Origin: Novosphingobium sp.
Lineage (GTDB): Bacteria; Pseudomonadota; Alphaproteobacteria; Sphingomonadales; Sphingomonadaceae
NCBI RefSeq assembly: GCF_027486195.1
Contig: NZ_JAIXPP010000129.1
Span: 1 to 64,000 of the forward strand
Length of the DNA: 64,000 nucleotides
Direction of reading: 5' to 3'
The translations under genes were made by a program, and so were the position numbers. Shown piece after piece: positions 49,651-58,367 of the stretch. Each line of letters begins with the position of its first letter. Position 1 is the stretch's first letter. Below the pieces are notes generated by a model that worked only from the letters and a program-made list of their open reading frames with translations, searched no databases and was not told the DNA's origin.

Positions 49651-51036
49651 ATGGCACTCGATATCCTCATCGTGGACGACGAACGCGATATCCGCGAGCT
49701 TGTCGCCGGCGTGCTCAGCGACGAAGGCTACGGCTGCCGCACCGCGGCCGACAGCACCGCTGCGCTCGCCGCGGTTGACGAGCGCCGACCCAGCCTCGTC
49801 CTCCTTGACGTCTGGCTCCACGGCAGCCCGATGGACGGGCTTGAAGTGCTCGACGAGATCAAGAAGCGCGAACCCGAACTGCCCGTCATCATCTTCTCCG
49901 GCCACGGCAACATCGATACCGCAGTCTCCGCCATAGGGCGCGGGGCGATGGATTTCCTCGAAAAGCCGTTCGAGGCCGAGCGTCTGCTGCTCCTTGTAGA
50001 GCGCGCGACCGCGACCGAACGCCTGCGCCGCGAGAACGCGCGGCTGCGGCAGGGCCTTTCGATGTCCGATGGCTTTACCGGCAATTCCAATGCGATCAAT
50101 GCCGTGCGCGCGACGCTCAAGCGCGTGGCCAATACCGGCAGCCGCCTCCTCATCACCGGCCCGGCAGGCTCGGGCAAGGAAGTCGCCGCGCGCCTGCTCC
50201 ATTCGTGGAGCCCGCGCGCCGATCACGCCTTCGTCACCGTCAATTCCGCGCGCATCACCCCGGAGCGCTTCGAGCAGGAACTGTTCGGCGAGGAAATCGA
50301 CGGGAAACTGGTGCGGGCAGGGCTGCTCGAAATGGCCGACGGTGGCACGCTGTTTCTCGACGAAGTCGCTGAAATGCCTGCCTCCAGCCAGGCCCGCATC
50401 CTGCGCGTGCTTACCGAGCAATCGTTCGTGCGCGTGGGCGGCCACCGCCAGATCCGCGTCGATGTGCGCGTGGTTTCCTCCACGTCGCGCCCGCTCGAAA
50501 AGGAAATCGCCGAACGCCGCTTCCGCGAAGACCTTTTCTACCGGCTCAATGTGGTCCCCGTCTCGATCCCCTCGCTGATCGAGCGACGCGAGGATATCCC
50601 CGCGCTCGCCGACCATTTCTTCTCGCGCTATGCCAACGAGCAGGGCGTGCAGCCACCCGCCATCTCGCCCGAGGCAATCGCCGCGATGCAGAGCTACGAC
50701 TGGCCCGGCAACGTCCGCCAGTTGCGCAACGTGGTCGAGCGCACGATCATTCTGGCCCCGCGCGAGCGGCTCACCCGCATCGATGCCGATATGTTGCCGG
50801 CCGAAATCGTCACCACCCGGCTTGGCGGTGATTCAAGCACTTCGGCGCTGATGGGGGTGCCCCTGCGCGAGGCGCGCGAGAATTTCGAGCGCGAGTATCT
50901 CAAGGTCCAGATCCGCCGGTTTTCCGGGAACATCTCGAAGACCGCGAGCTTCATCGGCATGGAACGCTCGGCCTTGCACCGCAAGCTGAAGCTCCTCGGC
51001 ATGGCCGAGCGGCGCGAGGACGAAGAGCTGGATTGA
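49651..51036 (+). CDS. ntrX: Response regulator NtrX
   Basis: A 461-residue regulator: receiver domain (Asp53 in LLDVWLHGSP), AAA+ domain with Walker A GPAGSGKE (170-177) and Walker B GGTLFLDEVAEM, and a Fis-type helix-turn-helix (GNISKTASFIGMERSALHRK). The GAFTGA loop required for sigma-54 contact is absent. Where NtrC has it, this protein reads LFGEEIDGKLVRAGLLEM. It may therefore act as a sigma-54-independent regulator or repressor. It follows ntrY by 26 bp. Confidence 0.95.
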   Translation: MALDILIVDDERDIRELVAGVLSDEGYGCRTAADSTAALAAVDERRPSLVLLDVWLHGSPMDGLEVLDEIKKREPELPVIIFSGHGNIDTAVSAIGRGAMDFLEKPFEAERLLLLVERATATERLRRENARLRQGLSMSDGFTGNSNAINAVRATLKRVANTGSRLLITGPAGSGKEVAARLLHSWSPRADHAFVTVNSARITPERFEQELFGEEIDGKLVRAGLLEMADGGTLFLDEVAEMPASSQARILRVLTEQSFVRVGGHRQIRVDVRVVSSTSRPLEKEIAERRFREDLFYRLNVVPVSIPSLIERREDIPALADHFFSRYANEQGVQPPAISPEAIAAMQSYDWPGNVRQLRNVVERTIILAPRERLTRIDADMLPAEIVTTRLGGDSSTSALMGVPLREARENFEREYLKVQIRRFSGNISKTASFIGMERSALHRKLKLLGMAERREDEELD

Positions 51037-51274
51037 GCTGTCCCAGAGCGGGCCCAGAGCACGCGGGGGCGCAGATTGCTCCATTTTGCCCCTGTACTAA
51101 GACATGAACCCGACATAGAATGATGGTTGCTGACCGGCTGTGGCGCCGCGCAAACCCTTGATCAGATTCGGCTTTGGCCGATGAAGAAAAGGGGGGAGTG
51201 CGGGCCCTGCCAGATCGTGTCTGAACGCCAGAGAGCGTTACGGCACCAAAAAAAAGACGAAAGGACATACCAAA

Positions 51275-51850
51275 ATGACCGGCAGAACCCTCTCTGCGCG
51301 CCCGCGCACCAAGGTCGAAACCGCCCCCGCACCCGAAGCCGCCGCACCGCCGCCGGTTTCGCTCGTTGCCGGAAAGGGACAGAACCTTCAGGATGTATTT
51401 CTCAACTTCTTGAGAAAGAACAAGATTCCCGTCACGATGTTTCTCGTGAAGGGTGTCAAGTTGCAGGGCATTGTCACCTGGTTCGATAACTTCTCCATTC
51501 TCCTGCGCCGCGATGGCCAGTCGCAACTGGTCTACAAGCATGCGATCTCGACGATCATGCCGGGCCAGCAGCTTGCCGCCGCGCATTTCGCGCCGAGCAA
51601 CGACGAAGGCGCGAAGAAGCGCCTGCTGCAGGACGTGTTCCTCTCCAGCGTGCGCGATGCCGGCGTGCAGGTGACGATGTTCCTGGTGAACGGCGTCATG
51701 CTTCAGGGCCGCGTTGCTGCCTACGATCTGTTCTGCATGCTGCTCGAACGCGAGGGCTATGTGCAACTCGCCTACAAGCATGCTGTTTCGACGATCCAGC
51801 CCGCTGGCCACGTCGACCTTTCCGGTGAGTGGGACGGCGAACCATCCTGA
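51275..51850 (+). CDS. hfq: RNA chaperone Hfq with two fused Sm domains
   Basis: A 191-residue protein containing two complete Hfq cores 80 residues apart. Core 1 (about 35-96) has GQNLQDVFLNFLRKNKIPV, FLVKGVKLQG and the Sm2 motif YKHAIST. Core 2 (about 116-176) has LLQDVFLSSVRDAG, FLVNGVMLQG and YKHAVST. Normal Hfq is near 80-100 residues and forms hexamers; this one would need only three chains for six Sm folds. Zymomonas Hfq has the same design. ATG 51275 has AAGGA 9 nt upstream. The 238 bp before it hold no gene and probably a separate promoter. Confidence 0.96.
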   Translation: MTGRTLSARPRTKVETAPAPEAAAPPPVSLVAGKGQNLQDVFLNFLRKNKIPVTMFLVKGVKLQGIVTWFDNFSILLRRDGQSQLVYKHAISTIMPGQQLAAAHFAPSNDEGAKKRLLQDVFLSSVRDAGVQVTMFLVNGVMLQGRVAAYDLFCMLLEREGYVQLAYKHAVSTIQPAGHVDLSGEWDGEPS

Positions 51851-51872
51851 CCATTGAAACAGGCCGAGCCGC

Positions 51873-53222
51873 ATGAGCGGATTTGAATTCGGCCGCGAAA
51901 CCGAGCTTGTCGGGGAAGTGACACGCGGCGCCCGCGCCGTCGTTGTCCTCCCCGATTTGCGCCAGCGCGCCAAGACCGGACCAGGCTTGGACGCCGAATC
52001 CCGTCTGGAGGAAGGGCAGGGGCTCGCCCGCGCGATCGGCATCGATGTCGTCGATGCCTTCGCGCTTCCGATCCGCGCGGTCCGCCCCGCCACCCTGTTC
52101 GGCGAAGGTCAGGTCCAGAAGATCGCAGTCGCCATTGCGCAGTCCGATGCCGAACTCGTCATCGTCGATGGCGCGCTCTCGGCAATCCAGCAGCGCAATC
52201 TCGAAGACAAACTCGCACGCAAGGTCATCGACCGCACCGGGCTGATCCTCGAAATCTTCGGCGAGCGAGCCGCCACAGCCGAGGGACGGCTGCAGGTTGA
52301 GCTCGCCCACCTGGATTACCAGGCCGGCCGCCTCGTGCGCAGCTGGACCCACCTTGAACGCCAGCGCGGCGGCTTCGGCTTCCTCGGCGGCCCGGGCGAA
52401 ACCCAGATCGAGGCCGACCGCCGCCTGATCCGTGGCCGCATGGCCCGCATCCGGCGCGAGCTCGAACAAGTCCGCCGCACGCGCACGCTCCACCGCGAGC
52501 GCCGCCAGCGCGCGCCGTGGCCGGTAATTGCGCTCGTCGGCTATACCAACGCAGGAAAATCGACGCTTTTCAACCGAATGACCGGTGCGGATGTCATGGC
52601 CGAGGACCTGCTCTTCGCCACGCTTGATCCCACGATGCGGGCTATCCGCCTGCCGGGCCTCGAAAAGGCGATCCTCTCCGACACAGTGGGGTTCATTTCA
52701 GAACTGCCGACGCAGCTTGTTGCCGCCTTCCGCGCGACGCTGGAGGAAGTCACTGCAGCTGACGTCATCGTCCACGTGCGCGATATCGCCAATCCCGCCA
52801 CATCCGCGCAGAAGCTCGAGGTCGAGGAAATCCTCGCCGATCTGGGGGTGATCGGAGAGGAGGGGGCCTCGGTTCCGATCATCGAAGCGTGGAACAAGTG
52901 GGACCTGCTCTCTGATGATGACAGCGCCATGCGCCGTGATCTGATTGCCGCCGGGGTGCCTGATCGGCAGGTCGTGCCGATTTCGGCGCAGTCGGGCGAG
53001 GGGGTCGAGAAGCTCGTTGCGCTGCTGAGCGAATTGCTTACCGGCGGCGCGCGGATCCTGGAACTCTCGGTGCCGATGGCGGACGGCCAGAAGCTCGCGT
53101 GGCTTCACGCACACGGCGAAGTGATGTCCGAGGTTCAGATCGAGGACGAAGATGGAGCGCCGGTTCAGCGCCTGACCGTACGCCTCACGCCGCGAGAGCT
53201 GGGGCGCTTCGTCCAACTTTAA
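51873..53222 (+). CDS. hflX: Ribosome-splitting GTPase HflX
   Basis: A 449-residue GTPase. The HflX N-terminal domain has FGEGQVQKI and the glycine-rich linker FGFLGGPGETQIEADRR. The G domain has GYTNAGKSTLFN (G1), LFATLDPTMR (G2), LSDTVGFI (G3) and WNKWD (G4). It splits stalled ribosomes after stress. It lies 22 bp after hfq, the usual order. Confidence 0.96.
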   Translation: MSGFEFGRETELVGEVTRGARAVVVLPDLRQRAKTGPGLDAESRLEEGQGLARAIGIDVVDAFALPIRAVRPATLFGEGQVQKIAVAIAQSDAELVIVDGALSAIQQRNLEDKLARKVIDRTGLILEIFGERAATAEGRLQVELAHLDYQAGRLVRSWTHLERQRGGFGFLGGPGETQIEADRRLIRGRMARIRRELEQVRRTRTLHRERRQRAPWPVIALVGYTNAGKSTLFNRMTGADVMAEDLLFATLDPTMRAIRLPGLEKAILSDTVGFISELPTQLVAAFRATLEEVTAADVIVHVRDIANPATSAQKLEVEEILADLGVIGEEGASVPIIEAWNKWDLLSDDDSAMRRDLIAAGVPDRQVVPISAQSGEGVEKLVALLSELLTGGARILELSVPMADGQKLAWLHAHGEVMSEVQIEDEDGAPVQRLTVRLTPRELGRFVQL

Positions 53223-53225
53223 GCG

Positions 53226-54029
53226 TCAGCGCTCGGCGGCCTTGACCTGCTGCCATAGCGCCTCCTGCGCTTCGAGCGAAAGCGACGGGAAATCGGATAC
53301 CGCCAGCTCTTCCATCGCGCGAAATCGCCGTTCGAACTTGGCATTGCCATGGCGGAGCGCATCTTCTGGCGCGATCCCATACCTGCGCACCAGATTGACA
53401 ACGGCAAAGAGCAGGTCACCGGCTTCATCGAGCCGCTCGGCCGCGTTCGTGGCGGCAGCCAATTCTTCGATCTCCTCGATCACCTTGGCGCGCGGGCCTT
53501 CGGTGTCCGGCCAGTCGAAGCCCACCCGTGCAGCGCGTTTCTGAAGCTTTTCCGCGCGCATCAGCGCGGGGAGCGCAAGCGCCACGCCGTCGAGCGCGCT
53601 CGTTGCGCCCTTGGCCTCGCGTTCGGCGGCTTTCTGCGCTTCCCAACGCACTTCACGCGATTGGCCGTGATCGGCCGCATTGTCGAAAATGTGGGGATGC
53701 CGCTCGTTCATCTTGTTCGAGATCCCATGGGCCACGGCATCGAAATCGAACGCGCCCAATTCCTCGGCCATGCGCGCATGCAACACGACCTGGAGCAGGA
53801 GATCGCCGAGTTCCTCGCGCAGCGCCGCCAGATCATCACGTTCGATCGCATCGGCCACTTCGTAGGCTTCCTCGATCGTATAGGGCGCAATGGTCTGGAA
53901 GTTCTGGGCGACGTCCCATTCGCAGCCCGTCGCGGGATCGCGGAGCCGGGCCATGATCGCGAGAAGCCGCGCAATTCCCGAAGCGGCGGCTGCATCCATA
54001 GCGGGGGAGACCTCGGGAGAGACGCTCAT
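53226..54029 (-). CDS. mazG: Nucleoside triphosphate pyrophosphohydrolase MazG
   Basis: A 267-residue house-cleaning enzyme with tandem MazG folds. Repeat 1 holds TIEEAYEVADAIERDDLAAL and EELGDLLLQVVLHARMAEE with the metal-binding ExxE and ExxD residues. Repeat 2 holds KVIEEIEELAAA and RLDEAGDLLFAVVNLVRRYG. It hydrolyses (d)NTPs to monophosphates. It converges on hflX with a 3-bp gap. It is the last gene of the long minus-strand run, 56 bp after the small membrane protein gene. Confidence 0.95.
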   Translation of the reverse strand: MSVSPEVSPAMDAAAASGIARLLAIMARLRDPATGCEWDVAQNFQTIAPYTIEEAYEVADAIERDDLAALREELGDLLLQVVLHARMAEELGAFDFDAVAHGISNKMNERHPHIFDNAADHGQSREVRWEAQKAAEREAKGATSALDGVALALPALMRAEKLQKRAARVGFDWPDTEGPRAKVIEEIEELAAATNAAERLDEAGDLLFAVVNLVRRYGIAPEDALRHGNAKFERRFRAMEELAVSDFPSLSLEAQEALWQQVKAAER

Positions 54030-54085
54030 AAGGACCGATCCTTGAGTTCGATAATATTTATTATGTTAAATGGAAGAGCGCCAGC

Positions 54086-54256
54086 TCATCGCCGATACCC
54101 CGCAAACGCCAGCGCTGCCGCGAGGATGATCACCACCCACCCACCAGCCATCATCATGCCCGACGACAACTTTAGCCCGCGCAACCTGCCGTTTGCCAAA
54201 ACAAGTACCAGCGCCATCACGATCCCGATCAGTGCGACGAACTTGTCCGGTGTCAC
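54086..54256 (-). CDS. Small two-helix membrane protein, function unknown
   Basis: A 56-residue reading frame. It starts with GTG 54256, overlapping the stop of the MBL hydrolase by 4 bp (GTGA), and ends with TGA at 54086. Two hydrophobic segments are visible: FVALIGIVMALVLVLANG and GGWVVIILAAALAFAGY, joined by a basic loop RLRGLKLSS. It ends YRR, giving both termini or the loop a positive charge. The coupling and clear membrane topology argue that it is real. No family recognised. Confidence 0.7.
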   Translation of the reverse strand: MTPDKFVALIGIVMALVLVLANGRLRGLKLSSGMMMAGGWVVIILAAALAFAGYRR

Positions 54257-55020
54257 AGCTCGATTTCCATCCCGTCATAGCCGGGCTCGACGTGCCCCGG
54301 TGTTTCATCGCACAATGTCCGGTAGTCCATGCTCTTGTCGAGATGCGTCAGCACGGCGCGGCCCGCGCGGCAGGCTTCGACCAGTTCAAGTGACATCGCC
54401 AAATGCGCGTGCGTCGGATGCGGCTTCCGGCGCAAGGCATCGACCACCAGCACATCGACCCGGTCGAACAGCGCCACCATCTCGCCGGTAATCGCGCTGA
54501 AGTCCGTCGCGTAACCGATTGACTTTCCGTCCTGATCAAAGCGGAAAGCGGTCGTCTGCGCGGGGCCATGCGGCATCTGGCAATGCGTTACGCCAATGCC
54601 GGCAACCATCCGCACGCGGTCCAGATTGTCGAGATTGCAGATCGTCGGATAGCCATGCTGACCCGCAAAGACATAACCGAAGCGCAGCCGCAGTCGCCGT
54701 ACCGTCTCATCAGCGGCATAGCCGGGAATCGGCGCACCGCGGCCCATGCGCAGCGGCCTCAGGTCATCGATGCCATGCGTGTGATCGGCATGGTCGTGCG
54801 TCCACACTACGCCATCGATCCGCCCGATGCCCGTCGCGAGCAACTGGTGGCGCAAGTCGGTGGGCGTATCGACGAGGATCCGTCCGCCATCTGCGCCTTC
54901 GACCATGATCGCGACCCGCGTGCGCCGATTGCGCGGTTCCTCGGGATCGCAATCGCCCCAGTCATTGCCGATGCGCGGCACGCCCGTGGATGTCCCGGAC
55001 CCCAGGACAGTCAGTTTCAT
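54253..55020 (-). CDS. MBL-fold metallohydrolase (PhnP/RNase Z-like)
   Basis: A 255-residue metallo-beta-lactamase-fold protein. It begins with MKLTVLGSGTSTGVPRIGND, followed by the metal motif WTHDHADHTHGIDDLRP (HxHxDH), then HGPAQTTAFRF, a later YATDFSAI and KPHPTHAHLAMS. The GSGTSxGVP opening is common in the PhnP-like subgroup, which cleaves cyclic phosphodiesters. The substrate here is unknown. It overlaps tatD by 4 bp and the small membrane gene by 4 bp. Confidence 0.9.
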   Translation of the reverse strand: MKLTVLGSGTSTGVPRIGNDWGDCDPEEPRNRRTRVAIMVEGADGGRILVDTPTDLRHQLLATGIGRIDGVVWTHDHADHTHGIDDLRPLRMGRGAPIPGYAADETVRRLRLRFGYVFAGQHGYPTICNLDNLDRVRMVAGIGVTHCQMPHGPAQTTAFRFDQDGKSIGYATDFSAITGEMVALFDRVDVLVVDALRRKPHPTHAHLAMSLELVEACRAGRAVLTHLDKSMDYRTLCDETPGHVEPGYDGMEIEL

Positions 55021-55793
55021 GCCCGCGCCTTACCAAACAGGCGGAAGAAATTGGCGCCCGTCTGCTCGGCAACCGCTTCCGCCGTCGTCCCTCGCAATTG
55101 GGCGACAAAGGCGCAGGTATCGGAAACAAATGCTGGCTCGCAGACCTTCCCTCGATGCGGCACCGGCGCGAGGAACGGGGAATCGGTTTCAACCAGCAGC
55201 CGATCATCGGGCACTTCGGCAGCAAAGGCCTGCAAGTCCTTGGCATTCTTGAAGGTCACGATGCCCGAGATCGAGATCGTGAGCCCAAGCGCGAGCACAG
55301 CCCGGCCGAATTCCGCGCTCGCGGTGAAGCAATGGATCAGCGCCGGGAACGCACCCTTGGCCATTTCCTCGCTGAGAATCCGCAGCGTGTCATCCTCGGC
55401 ATCGCGCGTGTGGATCACGATCGGCAGGCCGGTTTCTCGCGCCACGCCGATATGTACGCGGAACAGGTCCTGCTGAACCTGCCGGTCGGAATGATCGTAG
55501 AAGTAGTCAAGCCCGGTCTCGCCGATCGCGATCACCTTGGGATCGGAGGATGCCGCCCGCAGCGCCTCCGCGCCAAGATCGGCGTGTGCATCGGCCTCGT
55601 GCGGGTGGATACCGATGCTGGCCCAGACGTCCGCCTCGCGGTGCGCCGTCGCCACCACCGCATCCCATTCGCTCTGCCGTGTCGAGATATTGAGGAAGCC
55701 CTGCACCCCGCGCGCACGGGCGCGCGCCAGCACCTCGGCCTGCGTTTCGATCAGGCCCTTGTAGTTGAGGTGGCAGTGCGAATCGATCAGCAT
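55017..55793 (-). CDS. tatD: TatD-family metal-dependent DNase
   Basis: A 258-residue TIM-barrel hydrolase. It has the metal-site MLIDSHCHLNY at the N-terminus, SIGIHPHEAD, IGETGLDYFYD, IHTRDAEDD, IHCFTASAE and the final VETDSPFLAP. TatD proteins are 3'-5' exonucleases or other metal-dependent hydrolases. It starts one base inside the metG stop (TGATG), a standard metG-tatD-MBL order. Confidence 0.95.
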   Translation of the reverse strand: MLIDSHCHLNYKGLIETQAEVLARARARGVQGFLNISTRQSEWDAVVATAHREADVWASIGIHPHEADAHADLGAEALRAASSDPKVIAIGETGLDYFYDHSDRQVQQDLFRVHIGVARETGLPIVIHTRDAEDDTLRILSEEMAKGAFPALIHCFTASAEFGRAVLALGLTISISGIVTFKNAKDLQAFAAEVPDDRLLVETDSPFLAPVPHRGKVCEPAFVSDTCAFVAQLRGTTAEAVAEQTGANFFRLFGKARA

Positions 55794-57355
55794 CAGCCCG
55801 CGTCTTCCTCGACCAGTTCGAGCCGCGGGAATGCCGGACTCGGTGCCGCAAGCCGCTCGCCGTTGGCGACGCGCGCGAGGAACCAGTCCGCCTGCGTCAG
55901 TGCGGTGATGCCGCGCTCGTCACCCGGAATACCAAGCTGATCCAGCACTTTGTCGGCCGCTGTTGGCACCACCGGTCGGATCGCGATGGTAAGATCGCGG
56001 ATCGCCATGAACAGCGTCATGAGGACGGCGCGCATCCGTTCCGGATCGCTCTTGCGCTGCGCCCAGGGCGCCTGTTCGTCGACATACTGGTTGCAGGCGA
56101 ACACGCCGCGCATCCACGCCTCGATACCGGCGGAGAAGTTCAGTGCGGCAAACTCGCGCGGCAAGTCGTCATGACAGGCCGCGAACACGGTGGCGAGCAG
56201 CTGGTCGTCCGCCTCGGCGCTCGCAAACTTGGCAATTTCGCCGTCCATGTTCTTGAAAATCATGGAGAGCGTACGCTGCACCAGATTGCCGTAGCTGTTC
56301 GCCAATTCGGCGTTGCAGCGGGTCACGATCGCCTCGGGCGAATAGGAGCCGTCCTGCCCGAACACCACGTCGCGCATCAGGAAGTAGCGCAGGGAGTCGA
56401 CGCCAAACCGCTCGGCCAGCGCCAGCGGATCGGTCACGTTGCCGAGCGACTTCGATTCCTTCTGCCCCCGGTTGAGCAGAAAGCCGTGCCCGAATACCTG
56501 CTTCGGCACCGCAAGGCCCGCACTCATCAGGAAGGCCGGCCAGTAGATCGTGTGGAAGCGGACGATATCCTTGCCGATGAGGTGGAGATCGGCCGGCCAG
56601 TACTTCGCGTAATCTCCTGATTCGTCGGGGAAACCGAGGCCGGTGATGTAGTTCGTCAGCGCATCGACCCACACGTACATGACATGGTTGTCGCTGCCCG
56701 GCACCTTGACGCCCCAATCAAAGCTGGTGCGCGAAACCGAGAGATCGCGCAGCCCCTGGCTGACGAACGCGATCATCTCGTTGCGCCGGCTTTCCGGGCG
56801 GATGAAATCGGCATTGTCGCGCATCAGCGCGAGCAGTGGCTCCTGATACTTCGACAGGCGGAAGAACCAGCTTTCCTCGACCGTCCACTCGACCGGCGTG
56901 CTCTGGGGCGAGAGCTTCTCCCCCCCTTCCCCGTCGATCAGCTCGCTCGCGTCGTAGTAGGCCTCGTCGCGCACCGAGTACCAGCCCTCATACCGATCGA
57001 GGTAGAGGTCGCCGTTCGCTTCCATGCGCCGCCACAGTTCCTGCGTCGCGGCATGGTGGCGCGGCTCGGTTGTCCGGATGAATATGTCGTAATCGACATT
57101 GAGAGCATCGGCCATCGCAATGAAATGACTGGTCATTTCATCTGCAAGCTCGGCCGGCGTCACGCCCATGTCGCGCGCCTTCTGCGCCATCTTCAGGCCA
57201 TGCTCGTCGGTCCCGGTCTGGAAGCGCACGTCGCGCCCCATTGCCTTGTGGAAGCGCGCGATCACGTCGGCGGCGATCGCTTCATATGCATGGCCGATAT
57301 GCGGCTTCCCGTTGGGATAGCTGATGGCGGTCGTGATGTAATAGGGCTCGCCCAT
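55793..57355 (-). CDS. metG: Methionyl-tRNA synthetase
   Basis: A 520-residue class I aminoacyl-tRNA synthetase. The HIGH motif appears as GKPHIGHAYEA near residue 20, then QTGTDEHGLKMAQKA. The usual KMSKS is written KESKS within LNRGQKESKSLGNVTDP. The four-cysteine zinc knuckle is absent, as in the shorter bacterial type. ATG 57355 is chosen because the conserved YYITTAISYPNG starts five residues later. The 150 codons open upstream overlap holB out of phase. Confidence 0.96.
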   Translation of the reverse strand: MGEPYYITTAISYPNGKPHIGHAYEAIAADVIARFHKAMGRDVRFQTGTDEHGLKMAQKARDMGVTPAELADEMTSHFIAMADALNVDYDIFIRTTEPRHHAATQELWRRMEANGDLYLDRYEGWYSVRDEAYYDASELIDGEGGEKLSPQSTPVEWTVEESWFFRLSKYQEPLLALMRDNADFIRPESRRNEMIAFVSQGLRDLSVSRTSFDWGVKVPGSDNHVMYVWVDALTNYITGLGFPDESGDYAKYWPADLHLIGKDIVRFHTIYWPAFLMSAGLAVPKQVFGHGFLLNRGQKESKSLGNVTDPLALAERFGVDSLRYFLMRDVVFGQDGSYSPEAIVTRCNAELANSYGNLVQRTLSMIFKNMDGEIAKFASAEADDQLLATVFAACHDDLPREFAALNFSAGIEAWMRGVFACNQYVDEQAPWAQRKSDPERMRAVLMTLFMAIRDLTIAIRPVVPTAADKVLDQLGIPGDERGITALTQADWFLARVANGERLAAPSPAFPRLELVEEDAG

Positions 57356-57404
57356 GGGCTGCGACTGTCCTTGGCTGCGGGAGGGCTTGCGGGGTCGGAA
57401 TCCC

Positions 57405-58367
57405 TCAGGCCGCGTTCTCCCTAGTGCGCACCACCGATGCCAGCAAGCCGCCGATTTCCAGAAGCAGCAGCGCGGGCTCGAAGTTGTAGGTCGGCGCCTG
57501 CGCTGCGAGCATCGCCAGTGCGGCATGCGCCTCGACGATCCGCAGACGCGTTGCGTCATCGCTGCCGGCCATCGCCGCCACCAGCACGCGCCGTGCCGCC
57601 TCGATCGCTGCCAGCAGGCGCTCGCGATCAGGCCGCTGGCCAAGTGCGGTTGAAAGCTCCCCCCGCAGCGAGAGATCGGGATCTCCTTCTGCGACAAGCC
57701 GGACCATGGTCTGCCAAGCCGCACCAAGCCCCATCTCGGCAAAGGCAAGCGCGGCACCGGGCGCGCCGCTTCCGGCGGAAATGGCGGCATCCAGCGCCGC
57801 TCCACTCAATTCCGGCGCGGCCCGGGTGAGCGCCCGCGCCATGTCGTCCGGCTCCAGCGGATGAAACCGCAGCACCGTACAGCGCGAGCGCACTGTAGGC
57901 AGCAGACGGCCGATCTGATGCGTCACCAGCAGGAAGAACGTGCCGGCGGGCGGCTCCTCAAGGCTCTTGAGCAGTGCGTTTACGGCGCCCTTTTCCAGAT
58001 CATCTGCCGCATCGATGATGACCGCGCGCCGCGCCCCCAGCGTTGGGCGCGTCACCAACCGCCGCTGCACGCCGCGGATCTGGTCGACACTGATATTGCG
58101 CTTGCGGGTATAGGCCTTCCCGTCGTCGCGCTTTTTCACTTCGTCGTCATTGCTCGGCAGCGGCTCCAGCACGTGGATGTCCGGGTGCATTTCCGATGCG
58201 GGCTGCGGCACGCCCGGTTCGGCGACGAGTTCCGCCGCCGCCGCGCGGGCGAAGCTGGCCTTGCCCAGACCCTCGCGCCCCGCCAGAATCCAGCCGTGAT
58301 GCATACGCTGCCCGGCCCGCGCTGCGCGCCAGACGCTCCAAGCCTCGTCGTGACCGATCAGGGACAC
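57405..58367 (-). CDS. holB: DNA polymerase III delta-prime subunit
   Basis: A 320-residue clamp-loader subunit. The AAA+ P-loop region is ILAGREGLGKASFAR (Ala replaces the usual Ser/Thr after Lys). The delta-prime features ISVDQIRGVQRRL, VIIDAADDLEKGAVNALLKS (sensor and DEAD-like part) and LEEPPAGTFFLLVTH, then LPTVRSRCTVLRF follow. The zinc cysteines of E. coli delta-prime are missing. The start GTG 58367 is chosen because it begins SLIGHDEAW, overlapping the tmk end by 10 bp. Probably ATP-inactive like other delta-prime subunits. Confidence 0.92.
   Translation of the reverse strand: MSLIGHDEAWSVWRAARAGQRMHHGWILAGREGLGKASFARAAAAELVAEPGVPQPASEMHPDIHVLEPLPSNDDEVKKRDDGKAYTRKRNISVDQIRGVQRRLVTRPTLGARRAVIIDAADDLEKGAVNALLKSLEEPPAGTFFLLVTHQIGRLLPTVRSRCTVLRFHPLEPDDMARALTRAAPELSGAALDAAISAGSGAPGAALAFAEMGLGAAWQTMVRLVAEGDPDLSLRGELSTALGQRPDRERLLAAIEAARRVLVAAMAGSDDATRLRIVEAHAALAMLAAQAPTYNFEPALLLLEIGGLLASVVRTRENAA

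Noticed and set aside
57356..57805. 150-codon upstream extension of metG
   Set aside because: It lies in another frame over holB and shows no aminoacyl-tRNA synthetase features; the HIGH region starts right after ATG 57355.
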